NCBI GenBank assembly: GCA_025266875.1
Contig: JALLLT010000013.1
Location: 682,001 to 746,000 of the forward strand
Source of the DNA: Fennellomyces sp. T-0311
Taxonomy: Eukaryota; Mucoromycota; Mucoromycetes; Mucorales; Lichtheimiaceae
DNA: 64,000 nt
Direction of reading: 5' to 3'
The notes below the pieces were generated by a model. The model was given only the letters and a program-made list of their open reading frames with translations, did not search any database and had not been told where the DNA came from. Shown piece by piece: positions 32,656 through 42,763 of the stretch. A program made the translations under genes and the position numbers. Within the stretch, counting starts at the first letter, position 1, and the number at the start of each line of letters is the position of its first letter.

Positions 32656-35342
32656 TCACCAGATCGCCGCTTTTTTTGCATGACGCTCCGGTTCTGTGTC
32701 GTCTTCACGTTGGCGTTTGGGTGTGGCTGCCATGATGCCTTCCGAAACAAAATCTTTGGGTTGTTCAATGTATGACAACAGGCATAAGGTTTCGTCTCGG
32801 TTTGTATCGTCCACCGGCTTGTCCCATTGTTTGCTTGCATCAATGATCTCTTGCGCAAGTTTCTTTGCCGAATCCTTCTTTGCCAACGACCGCTTCAGTA
32901 CCACTGGATCGATTGCTGCAATCATGGATCCTCTAACACATCCCAAACGATCATTCTCGGTCCATTTGGCCTGTGCGCCCATCCGATCCTTGGGTCCCTA
33001 AAAGCGAAATGTTACCGTTTCTCTGTCTGTCACCATGATCACTACTACTGCTTACATTGCGACGATCGGGCCAGTGTGCAGTCTATCCATTCCTAGTTAG
33101 CTAATCTGGTCGTTGATCCAATGAGAGAGAGAACTTACATTGTATACGCCCACATCAGCCGGCCCTCCCCAGTTTCTTGGATCATGCCGGGGTGCCGCGT
33201 AGTATACCTTTTCGGTAATGTCTTTTTGAACCACAGCGATATCCAAACACCGGTCGCAGTGGTTGCTGCAGTTCATGCATGTAAACACAATGTTGCTGTT
33301 GTCGTCCTCTGGCAGCTTGGGACACCGTTTCCTTGCAAAGATGGCGTACGGATCAAGTCCATATTTGGAGTACAGTTCCGACAGCGTGAATATCGCATCA
33401 CAGTGGCCACATATCAGATGGTTCGACAGAATCTATTCGAGGACACCACTTAGTCCCGCGGTTCGGATATTCAAACCATGCCGCTCTTACCCCGTTGTTT
33501 CGACGATACATTTCGATCCGCCGACATACCGTTGCCAGAGAATAGTTGCTGCCATACATACGAATTAGTCTATGTATACGTGCGGGTTGAACACGAAACA
33601 TACTTGCTCTGTGCCGGGATCGTATTGTCAAACGGCTCGAATCCAGCCATAACGAGAACCAAATTGGCATGGCCCAGAAACTTCATGTAGAATTCGTGAT
33701 ACTCCTGGACCGATTTGCTGCTTTGATACATGACAAGCTGATCGAGATGCTGACACCCGCGGCCCTGCGAATAACAGTTCATGCATAAATCGTAATTAGT
33801 GTCGCATGATCGACACTGGTAGTAGCGGTTGAATATGTCGGCTGAGCAAAAGTCGCAAACCGTCGTATACAGCCCATCGTCTTCGATCGGTACATTGTCG
33901 TCCACACCTTCTTGGGATATGTCTTCAATCATTTCGGGGTAGATGACGTCTTTGCCCAGCAACCGCATCAGTATCCGACATTCCTCCATCAGTTTGCTCG
34001 TATCATTGTGTCGCGTGGATCGATTCGTCAGCAGCCCCACTTGCTTTCTGTACTTTTGCAACGTATGAAACACCATTGCTTTGCAACGATACACTTCGGG
34101 TCGAGCCAGCGATTGGTATATAGGCAACTGATTCTCTAACGCCAATTGCAACGTATGCGCCGTTGCTCGGTTCCAGGCAATTTTGACGGATGTCTTGACA
34201 TTGCGTACCTGATGATAGCACATGCTTGGGATAATCACAAGGTCACCGGGTCGTTGCAACGCCAACTTGGTAACAAATCCTGCCTTTTTCAATGGCAACC
34301 GCCCCACCCAGACGCGATCGCTTTCTACAAACGAACTTTTGCGATTCTCCATTCGTTCTCGTTCAACCAATCCATCCTCCTCGTCGTTTTTGTGTCGTGC
34401 ATGAAATGTCGATAACAGTTTGTCTCGGTGCTCGTCTTTGATAAAGAACCATTCCGCATACGCTCCTTCTTCGCCGTATGACATGAGGTTGTGTCCCATC
34501 GTGCCGCAGATATCGCGATGCAACGCTGTTCCCGTCTTGTCACTGCCCACGTAGCACATGAGGTTTTCCGCCCGCAAGTGCTCCGGCATGTGGCTGAATA
34601 GGTCGCATGGTCCCAGCGGCAACAGGAAGTCGGGGAGCAGCTCGTTGATTTTGTCCCTGTATTGGGTCGGACACGTCAAGTCTTTGGCGTAGTAAATGTT
34701 CTTTTGCTTCTTTTTGTCGTCCGCTTCCCGTGTTTTGGACGACTTTTGCTTAGATGTACTGGATAATCGTGGTATTTCTGCTGGTGCTGGGGATTCCACC
34801 TTGACTGGGTACGTTTGTTTCTGCGGTAACTGATCCATTTGTAGCGAGTCATGAATAGTAGGCACCTGCGCATCATCATCCTGTCGACGGCGCATCGATT
34901 TTGCATGCTTCTTGTATCTCGATTTTACTGGTATCAACTTGTTTTGATGCTTCGGATCCAACTCCTTGAGAAAATCAGCAATCGTATGTTTGTTGTAAAT
35001 GTCGCGAGTCTTCATATTGAATAATCCTATCCCTATTCTACATGTCAATACACCTATAACTTGCACTTTTAAAAAAAAATTAAAAAGCTTACGATCGCTG
35101 GGATATACTTGCTTCAAATGATCAACATTGAACAGATCGTCATCCCAGGCTTTCAACTTGTCCATTTGCCCAATCACCAGTGGTTGACCTTCTTGAACAC
35201 AGTGCTTGTCGACAAACTTTTGTAAAGCGTCGCAATCAAGTTTGCCGCCAGCTACTAAAAATTTAACAATGCTGACGCGTTTGACTGGTGCGAAATGGCT
35301 AGGAAGATTTTCTTCACTGTCGAAAATGTTGACTTTGGGCAT
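32656..35342 (-). CDS. JmjC-domain protein with ZZ zinc finger
   Basis: Multi-exon gene from MPKVNIFDSEENLP (35342) to stop at 32656. A short 3n intron near 35035-35091 interrupts after VYPSDR. A basic linker precedes the JmjC domain, which shows GTALHRDICGTMGHN (Fe(II) His-x-Asp) and GDLVIIPSMCYHQVRN (distal His). A ZZ-type zinc finger follows (CDFCSADIFNRYYQCRSCDTNYDLCMNC). After splicing, a second Cys cluster appears (ICGHCDAIFTL, RKRCPKLP, CMNCSNHCDRC). The C-terminus is basic (TPKRQRED, ERHAKKAAIW), possibly a nuclear signal. It is probably a 2-oxoglutarate/Fe(II) histone demethylase-like regulator. The iron ligands look intact; substrate site is unknown. Together with SAP30 it gives this dense block a chromatin flavour, without evidence of joint function. 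Confidence 0.82.
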
Positions 35343-35945
35343 TGCTTGAGTGAAAAGAAGAGTGCGCTGGAGTACCCATTTTTTTTTCGGCTTTTAACTC
35401 GTGCCTGAGATCCAAATCGTCAACCTGCAAAATTGAAAACAATGCAAAAGTTGGCATCTTACCCTAACACCTGTCTAGAATTAATGCGCTGTCGTCAAAG
35501 ATAGCATATTCAGTATCTATACGTAGGAGTAGCTGCTGGTTCATGTACAGGGCCATGTTAGATGGTTCTTATTTTTTCTTGCATCGCATCATTCAGTTTA
35601 GATGAATAACGCATAGTTTAGCGGCATTTCTCCTAGTAGTAACTTTGCTATAGTCGCTTTAGCTGTATCTAAGCGACATGAGAGATACGTTTCTGCTTTT
35701 GTATCGGCCAATACTTTACATTATGCAATAGTCATCCTATGAATTTCATGTCGTCAGCTATAAATCTACAAAGTTACCATTTGGCATCACCAAGAAGTAT
35801 ACTTATTATGAATATTAGTAAAAGGCAGACATTTTTATTCATACACAGGCGTAGACACATATTTCTTGGGATTGAGTTGCCGTTTCAGATATAGCTATTT
35901 AAAAATAAAAACGATATATCTCGAGAGAAATTACATACGGTAGAA
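35343..35945. other. Intergenic, JmjC gene to GEQ-repeat gene
   Basis: No gene seen. It holds the promoter side of the JmjC gene and the 3' flank of the secreted GEQ-repeat gene. Confidence 0.5.
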
Positions 35946-36623
35946 TTAAGCAACATGCTTTAATCCCGCAATAAGTCTCGCTACGGCACCGTTTTGGCTG
36001 TCCGCTGGTGTCTGATCGCCAGTGGCCGGTGTCTGACCGCCGGTAGCCGGTGTTTGTTCTTCACCTTTAACCGGCGTCTGATCGCCAGTAGCGGGTGTTT
36101 GTTCTTCGCCTTTAACCGGTGTTTGTTCTTCGCCTTTAGCTGGTGTTTGTTCTTCGCCTTTAGCTGGTGTTTGTTCGTCGCTTTTAACTGGTGTTTTCTC
36201 TCCTTCTTCACCGGTAGCTGGTGTTTGTACGTCTTGTTCGCCTTGTTCACCTTGTTCGCCTTGTTCACCTTGTTCGCCTTGTTCACCTTGTTCGCCTTGT
36301 TCGCCTTGTTCACCTTGTTCGCCTTGTTCGCCTTGTTCGCCTTGTTCGCCTTGTTCGCCTTGTTCGCCTTGTTCACCTTGTTCGCCTTGTTCGCCTTGTT
36401 CGCCTTGTTCGCCTTGTTCGCCTTGTTCACCTTGCTCACCCTGCTCAACTTCAGGTGCTGCCTGGCCACCATCTTGACCGCCTTGCGCTCTGACAGCTAA
36501 TTTCTGAGCGCTCAACTGACCGAACGAGTACTCTCCGACAGAATTTCGAATGCCCGAGGGGGCAGCAGTAGCAGACATGGCCAGAACAGCAGCAACTGTC
36601 AAAGAAATGAATCCAGAACGCAT
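35946..36623 (-). CDS. Secreted collagen-like (GEQ)n low-complexity protein
   Basis: A single exon of 225 residues. A signal peptide ([21 protein letters not shown]) is followed by a short unique region ([26 protein letters not shown]). Then comes a tract of about two dozen perfect Gly-Glu-Gln triplets, then degenerate TPAKGEEQ units, and an amphipathic end ([12 protein letters not shown]). The Gly-x-y period over about 70 residues is formally collagen-like, but it lacks proline, so triple-helix formation is uncertain. No GPI signal is visible. The signal peptide and start of the mature protein match the gene at 39899..40222, so they form a family. A TATATAAA box lies at 36683 and a shared block at about -120. 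I infer a secreted or cell-wall structural protein; no enzyme motif is present. Confidence 0.75.
   Translation of the reverse strand: MRSGFISLTVAAVLAMSATAAPSGIRNSVGEYSFGQLSAQKLAVRAQGGQDGGQAAPEVEQGEQGEQGEQGEQGEQGEQGEQGEQGEQGEQGEQGEQGEQGEQGEQGEQGEQGEQGEQGEQGEQGEQGEQDVQTPATGEEGEKTPVKSDEQTPAKGEEQTPAKGEEQTPVKGEEQTPATGDQTPVKGEEQTPATGGQTPATGDQTPADSQNGAVARLIAGLKHVA
36233..36451 (-). repeat. 9-bp coding minisatellite (GGCGAACAA, Gly-Glu-Gln)
   Basis: About 24 tandem 9-bp units, nearly perfect, alternating between GGCGAACAA and GGTGAACAA. The near identity at synonymous sites indicates recent slippage expansion, so copy number probably varies between strains. Confidence 0.85.
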
Positions 36624-36682
36624 GATTAAGAAAAAGATGGCTTGTATGAATTGATAACTAATATCATTTGAAAATTTCTGGG

Positions 36683-36690
36683 TTTATATA
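36683..36690 (-). promoter_or_regulatory. TATA box of the GEQ-repeat gene
   Basis: The minus strand reads TATATAAA about 60 bp before the ATG at 36623, at nearly the same distance as in the paralogue at 40222. Confidence 0.5.
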
Positions 36691-36740
36691 GCTTGAATCA
36701 TAAACAAAAATGCTCAAGACAAAAGTACACTTGAACTATA

Positions 36741-36766
36741 ACCTAGGAGACAAGCCCCCTTGCATA
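36741..36766 (-). promoter_or_regulatory. Candidate shared upstream element of the GEQ family
   Basis: The plus strand reads CTAGGAGACAAGCCCCCTTGCATA about 120 bp before the start codon. The paralogue has CTAGGAGGATAGCCACCCCTTACATA at 121 bp. Both contain a CCCCT/AGGGG core of the stress-response-element type. Function is inferred from conservation of sequence and position only. Confidence 0.4.
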
Positions 36767-39700
36767 CACGACTGGTATTTGTGTGTGTACTAGCGACCTA
36801 CATCCAAGGAGAATTGCTGTGCGCCTTTGCAATCCCACTTTTGCATCAAAAGTGGGCGCCACATGCTATCGTTATTATGGTAAGTTATGGGTTTTAGTAT
36901 TCATTGCAGAAACTATCGTAAAGAACGTGCTCTCTCCACCGATAATTTGCATATCATGGTTATGTAGAATCGTATTGCGTATACCAATTGTTATATTGAA
37001 CCACTCAATCTCTGAAATAAAACAGGCAAACTTCACTTTGTACAAATTATGTCACTTTATCGATAAAAATACAAGCAGCAATTCCATATAGAGAGCGTTT
37101 GCGTACATCGTAAATCTAAGGTAATATATTCTCTATTGCGTAGTTGTAAAAAGAGTGCTTATGTTATGAGCATACTTTAAGAATTTTTGTGGATTTAGCA
37201 AATGTATAAAACTATGTAATGCGTAATAGCATTTCTCCATCTTTATAGTATTTGTAAAAGAAAAAAGGAGAGATGATCTGCAATTGCCCAATGCTTGACC
37301 TGTGTAGATCGTTATATTACTTAAGAATGTAGAAACTTTACTTTTACTTTCCCCACACTGTAATATGTCGATTGGCGTAAAGGAAAATAATATGTGGGCT
37401 TAGTACGAAAACCTCCCATGGATCGCTACATATTGTCAGGATATACTTTACCCGCATGATTCATGCAGATGGCCAATCATTGAAACTACTTCCATTAACA
37501 GCTAATAGCCTTCCTGGCTATCGTTTGGACTTGACATGCACAGAATACTCTCCTTAGAAATAAGAATATTATTTCTCGGAGCTGCTGTAGAATGCAGTCC
37601 GCCCTGTATTCGAAGCTTGGTACCCTTTTCTAGGAAGGGGACTTTGTTCTACAGTAATTTTACCCAGTCGCTACTCTTGATATATAACGAATAAATGGTT
37701 TTTGTGTATACCATCAATCATCTCTAGCTAGTTGCAATAATTGACGGTTTTATCAATGTAATGTTATTTCCCAAAAGATTTGATCGTCACTCATACCGGC
37801 CTGTCATTTATTGCATATTCGTGTTCTCAGTCGGTATAATGCTCCACTGACAAAAGTTATGCATATCTGTCTATAGATACACCTACGAACTGGGATGCAT
37901 TTTTTACAGCCATATAGGTGCTACACACAGTTATTGCTGTGAACAGCTTTTATCGTTTTTTAACATGATCCATATATATTTACGTACATACGTAGCTTTT
38001 TTTTTTTTGGCTTGTTCCACTGTTATCTTCTGTGCAGTCATTCCAAGGTAGTATGGTAAAAAAAAGGTACAAACTTTAAAAAGCGATTTTCACTACGCAT
38101 CGCTCCCTGTTACCAGCGGTGTAATAGGAGTCCAGCGGAAGTGCCTAGCGAACTGGTTTACACAAATAATGTTGCACAATGATGACATACTTAAATTCTG
38201 ATTGCTCAACAACAATTTTAAAGCCCTGTGGCAACATTGGCGTATATATCGTGCTATAACCTTAATGCCTTAGCGTGCTTTTACGAAAGGAACCAAAAGA
38301 GGTTAGTATCATTTTCAGTACTTGTTATATCTTGTACAATACAATTGGCCATTCGACACTTTCACGAAAAGCTAATTCATCCACGGAAATATATCTGGAG
38401 CAGATTTTTACGTATTCTCTCTCTCTGTATCTAAATTTTCCATTCATTACATAGATGTTTCCGTATTTAAATTCTATATGGGATCCATCACTACTATTAC
38501 ATGGATGCATCATTATAATGTCCATATAGTGATAAACATCATTGTAATATTAGATTGATTTATACGTTATAATGATAAAGTATACGACCACATCAAGCAT
38601 GGCTTAATATACGCCGGTGATAATAGAATAGCAGGTCTCCACGTTCACAGTCATTGATCCGTTGTTTAAAGTACTGTTGCTTTATTTAAGAATGCAAATA
38701 ATAAAAGATACGTACGCCCTATAACTAAAAGTGGGTCAGCAAACGCGTTCCATTTAACTTTGTCCGTAGCAGTGTACAGTGACAATATCCAACATTTTGA
38801 ATGTCAAGCATGTTGTTTCCCTTAATTTTGGAGAATCCAGAATCGTAGCGAATATATCAGGTTGTCTTGATAGTTCATCAAGCACCTTAAGTCACGACAA
38901 GTCAAGTAAACTTGGAAGTTTGTTGCTTGGAATGTAAAGGGTCCCAATGCAATATTCGCGGCTGAGTACTCTATTCCCAAATACTATGGGCCCAAAGCTG
39001 CTTGTTCCAGCAACAGATATTCAACGACAAGAATTTATATACACAAAATAGAAATTAAAGGCCCTGGATAACACGAGAATCGCCATGAATGTGGGAATAA
39101 CATTATCGCCGTATTTGATAGCCGAAAATATTACTTAGGATAATTTCCCTCCCATACATGTCAATGAAATTTATTAATGACATGTTCTTGGAAGAAAACA
39201 ATTAATCAATTACCATTCTAGCTTTGCCAAATTTACTGGCCCAAGTTTGTATTCGACGCCAGCTTCCTTGAATGTCATCGGTACGCGCTGTCGAAAACGT
39301 GACAAAGGCGCATTGCAGAGGAATTTCGTTTTCACCTATATATCACTCTTTCGCTGGGTACGGCCATATATTTAGTAAAATCGACTTATAACACACCCTT
39401 CAGCCGACCAGTCATGGATCTTTATGAATTGATAGTGTGAATGATACGTCTCCATTTTACACGCAAGAACAAACGCGGTTTCCATATATTGCCCTCTATG
39501 GCACTACATATCACTTTATTCCACGTATTTCGTTTATAAAAGTTTGCCTTCCATGCGCATTAAATAAAGTGGCATACTGTACGCAATGATTTGATTTCAT
39601 GCGGCTTTATGGTGTACAACTGCTAGCGTACCATTACTACACACTTATTCTGTACAAAATACTAACTAACGGTGTTATATATCACAGGAAGAAGTGATCA

Positions 39701-39840
39701 TATGCCTAAAGGCGCACATCAGTGACCTTTCCAGTAAAAGTAATAACTTTTGAACTATAACAGGAAGATATCACTTAATAAAGCTTATATCATTTTTGAA
39801 TCATATTAAGTTCTTTTAATCATACAAAAAGTAACTGATG
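36767..39840. other. About 3 kb AT-rich intergenic, no gene recognised
   Basis: Only scattered frames under 105 codons, no motif. A small inverted pair (CTGTAGAA...TTCTACAG, about 37588 and 37647) and A/T runs are the only structures noted. It separates the two paralogous secreted-protein genes. Confidence 0.5.
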
Positions 39841-39898
39841 ATATAAGACGGTATGTGTGCCAACGGGTCGAATGAATTATTATCTATCATAACAATCC

Positions 39899-40222
39899 TT
39901 AAGCGGGTTCTTCGCCAGCAGCGCCTTCTTCGCCAGCAGCACCTTCCTCACCAGCGCCTCCTTCTTCGCCACCGCCGGCACCTTCTTCACCCACAGCGAC
40001 AGCTTCTTCGCCAATGGCACCTTCTTCGCCAACGCCTCCTTCTTTCGCACCAGCGCCTTCTTCACCGGCACCTCCTTCCAACGCTCTGGTAGCCAAGTTT
40101 TGTCCGTCTACTTGCTTGTAATCGCCAACAGCACCTCCAATGTTTGATGGTGCGGCATCGCCAGAGACGGCAAACATGGCCAAGACAGTTGCAATAGTCA
40201 ATGTAATGAATCCGAAACGCAT
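39899..40222 (-). CDS. Secreted Gly/Glu-rich protein, paralogue of the GEQ-repeat protein
   Basis: A single exon of 107 residues. The signal peptide MRFGFITLTIATVLAMFAVSGDA and the start of the mature chain (APSNIGGAVGDYKQVDGQNLATRA) align with the GEQ-repeat protein at 35946..36623 ([26 protein letters not shown]). The rest is a Gly/Ala/Glu-rich repeat (variants of GEEGA and GGAGEEG) running to the C-terminus. No catalytic or membrane element is visible. A TATATAAA-type box is at 40288 and the block shared with its paralogue at about -121. Both paralogues point the same way, 3.3 kb apart, consistent with an old tandem duplication whose low-complexity tails diverged by repeat turnover. Function is unknown, probably extracellular or wall-associated. 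Confidence 0.72.
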   Translation of the reverse strand: MRFGFITLTIATVLAMFAVSGDAAPSNIGGAVGDYKQVDGQNLATRALEGGAGEEGAGAKEGGVGEEGAIGEEAVAVGEEGAGGGEEGGAGEEGAAGEEGAAGEEPA

Positions 40223-40287
40223 AGTTGTAGTAAAGGGTACTTGTTGATGTGAACTGATAAAAGAATATTTAATGAAAAATCGACAGA

Positions 40288-40295
40288 TTTATATA
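40288..40295 (-). promoter_or_regulatory. TATA box of the GEEG-repeat gene
   Basis: The minus strand reads TATATAAA 66 bp before the ATG at 40222. Confidence 0.5.
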
Positions 40296-40341
40296 TTTTA
40301 AAAACATGACACTCATGCTGAATGTGTTTGTGATATGAATT

Positions 40342-40368
40342 ACTAGGAGGATAGCCACCCCTTACATA
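40342..40368 (-). promoter_or_regulatory. Candidate shared upstream element, second copy
   Basis: Matches the block at 36741..36766 (CTAGGAG, gap, GCC, CCCCTT, CATA on the plus strand) at the same distance from the start codon. Confidence 0.4.
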
Positions 40369-41948
40369 TATAGAATGACTGATGTCTTTATGTTATTGAC
40401 ACGTCTACAAGGGAGATATTACTCGTATCAGGGCAACGTTGGGTTGGGTGGAATTGAACACAGGTTGTTGAGTATCAAGGTCACTTTGTTTATTGATCTT
40501 GCTATTGCAGCTATGCATCTTATTCCATCATGATGTAACGTAACTCACCTTACTGCGTTTAAATGTTTATATGTGAAGTGTCGATTTTTGAGCGGTAGCA
40601 AAATGAAGAGGCTCTTTTTTTCGGTTAGCGTATGTACAGCTCAAAGAATTCTTGTCTCTCTCATCGTTTCCAACTTCATTCTTCGGCCTCGCTTATACAA
40701 AATAAGAATGGATAAATATATATAATATTGAACCTTGTCGGTTAATGCTGACGAACGATGAGTAATGTCGTCAAAGATGCCGCTCTTATTTTTCTTTCTA
40801 AAGATTTCTTTTATGTACCATCACTTGCTCGTATCGAGCACTTTACTTTTGGACTGCACGAGCATCGATTATCCAGCCATGTACAGTATGCAAGGGTTAT
40901 AGGTCGGTGTGAATACATGGCCATCGATGACAGTCTATGTAACATGAGACACTGTCATGCATCTTTGCAATTTGATAAGTACAAAAATGGTTACAGAAAT
41001 TATGCATTTTGTTCCTGGATGAACTCACGGCAGTTTGCCCCTTCACCTCCTTACTTTGGCATAGCCACTTTGTCTCAGGATTCGAGTCGTGTGATATTTC
41101 TCTCTCCCCCTTTCAAACTCCTGGTATGCCCGTTATGCTGATGTAGATTGGATATGCAAAGTATATGTATATATGTAGGATATTAATTGTCTCTATGGTG
41201 ATGAGAGGACACTGTTCCTTAGGGGGCTGTATCGTTTTGACCGGTTTATCACGACAAATGTTGCAGAATGGCGACATATTTCGCCTTGTTTGAAATGTGC
41301 AACTTTTTCGATAGGGGGCCATCCGACAACATAACATATTCTTCGCATATGATGTATGCGATTGTTCTAGAGCTTTTTGATAGTAAGAAGGAACACGTTC
41401 TGTTTTTTAAAGCAACTGCCTATGTATTGTTATTTAATTACTCTTGGCTGCTACGGCTACATCGGTCTCTAATAGGATTGATTTAGTTAGCTGTACCTTT
41501 CTGTCTGCCGAAGCATTTCAACTCCAACTTGCAGCTAATCAACGTTAGCAAAAGATCATGTGGGACCAACAGTACAGTGCTATGCACATAAATATACAGC
41601 TCCGGGATACAATACGTCGCCCACCGTCAAGTACCCATCGACGTCATTGATGACCAGAAATACCATACTGTTATGGATATCCTCCTCGCAATATAACGAT
41701 AGAGTTATAACCGATTATCGATTAATTTCTGGCATGTGGTGTTTCGGTCGCTTTAGAATGACTGCACGTATTTGCCAAGAGTAATCGGATGAGATGTCAG
41801 TTTTTTTCTTGGTTTTGTTACAGCTGTTTAACAACGAAAGTGCAAGAAGCAGAGAGGCTGTCTTCACGCAACGGATGGACCAATATTTGTGTGACGGTAT
41901 ACAGCGACAGCTTCTTCCGCTATATTTTCAGTAACCAAAAGAAAAAAA
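40369..41948. other. Intergenic, no gene recognised
   Basis: A frame of 127 codons at 40758..41141 (starts MSNVVKDAALIF) has no recognisable domain or splice partner and is not annotated. The remainder holds short frames only. Confidence 0.4.
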
Positions 41949-42461
41949 ATGACAGATCAAGAAGCTACATCACCAACAGTCCATTTACTGCCATTCACTA
42001 GTTCACACGAAGGACCAGTGAATTCACAACAGTATTTTCAATTTGCACCTACCACTTCACTTGAACACAAGCATGCCACCATTGAAACATACGAAACGAT
42101 GGTCATGGGGCGGCGGTTGATCGGTTACAATATTGAATTACCCAAAACGTGCACTGGTAAATCGGTATGAGCACCATGGAGCTTGGGGCTAAGGGTCTAG
42201 CACAGGAAATATCTGGCAGTACGTTGAAGCACGAGAAGAGGAAGAGGAGCAATCGCCCAAATTGGTGAAAAGATCAAGACCAGCGGTATCCCGTTTTGTT
42301 CTGTGGAAAAAGGATACGGCTCCCAGCGACCAGGATCCACGATTGAAAGTAATCAAGGACTGGCACAATGTGACCGATGCGGTAAAATATGGCTTTCTTG
42401 CCGCGTGTCGAACAGAAGGACTCATCTGCACCTTTAGATCCATGAACCGATACCATTGTAA
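41949..42461 (+). CDS. Ribonuclease H2 non-catalytic subunit C (Rnh203/RNASEH2C-like)
   Basis: Exons 41949..42156, 42206..42381 and 42438..42461 join in frame to 135 residues. The N-terminal block HLLPFTSSHEGPVNSQQYF and the strand GRRLIGYNIELPK match the RNASEH2C fold. After splicing come WQYVEAREEEEEQ, an acidic loop, and VLWKKDTAPSDQDPRLKVIKDWHNVTDA-IHEPIPL, corresponding to the tryptophan-containing C-terminal helix region of subunit C. The last exon has only eight codons; without splicing, a naive frame runs on to 42555 with unrelated residues. RNase H2 removes ribonucleotides from DNA; subunits B and C scaffold the catalytic A subunit. Subunit C is poorly conserved, so the call rests on the two end motifs and the size. 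Confidence 0.8.
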
Positions 42462-42763
42462 GAAAGATTGGAACACGTCTGAGGGGGAAATCAGCATTGT
42501 TATTATCGCTGTTATATATTATTGTTGGCAGCTACTACCTTGTGCAAAACTATAGCGATGCAAGTAAAAGCATGCTTCAAAAAATTATTGCCGTTCGTTT
42601 TCTATGATCCACAGCAAAGGGGGCCGCCTCAGGAAGTAGCGGTACATTTTGTGTGATGGTGTCAACTTAATAGTAATAATAAACATAGCAGTGTCTCTTT
42701 TTTTCGTTTTCTTTTTTTTTGTAGGTGACTTTATCATAAGGTTGACACAAGAATAGCCAAAGT
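42462..42763. other. Intergenic between convergent RNase H2C and PAK genes
   Basis: No gene seen. It contains a polypyrimidine run near 42690-42722. Confidence 0.5.

Noticed and set aside
36233..36451. Regular short repeats considered as a CRISPR array
   Set aside because: 9-bp units with no spacers, in a eukaryotic coding frame.
35994..36500. Plus-strand frames rich in FALFALFT and LVRLVR
   Set aside because: Antisense shadows of the GEQ minisatellite; open only because the 9-bp repeat has no stop in any frame.
40758..41141. Plus-strand frame of 127 codons
   Set aside because: No domain, no signal peptide, no splice-consistent extension; could be a species-specific gene but not supportable.
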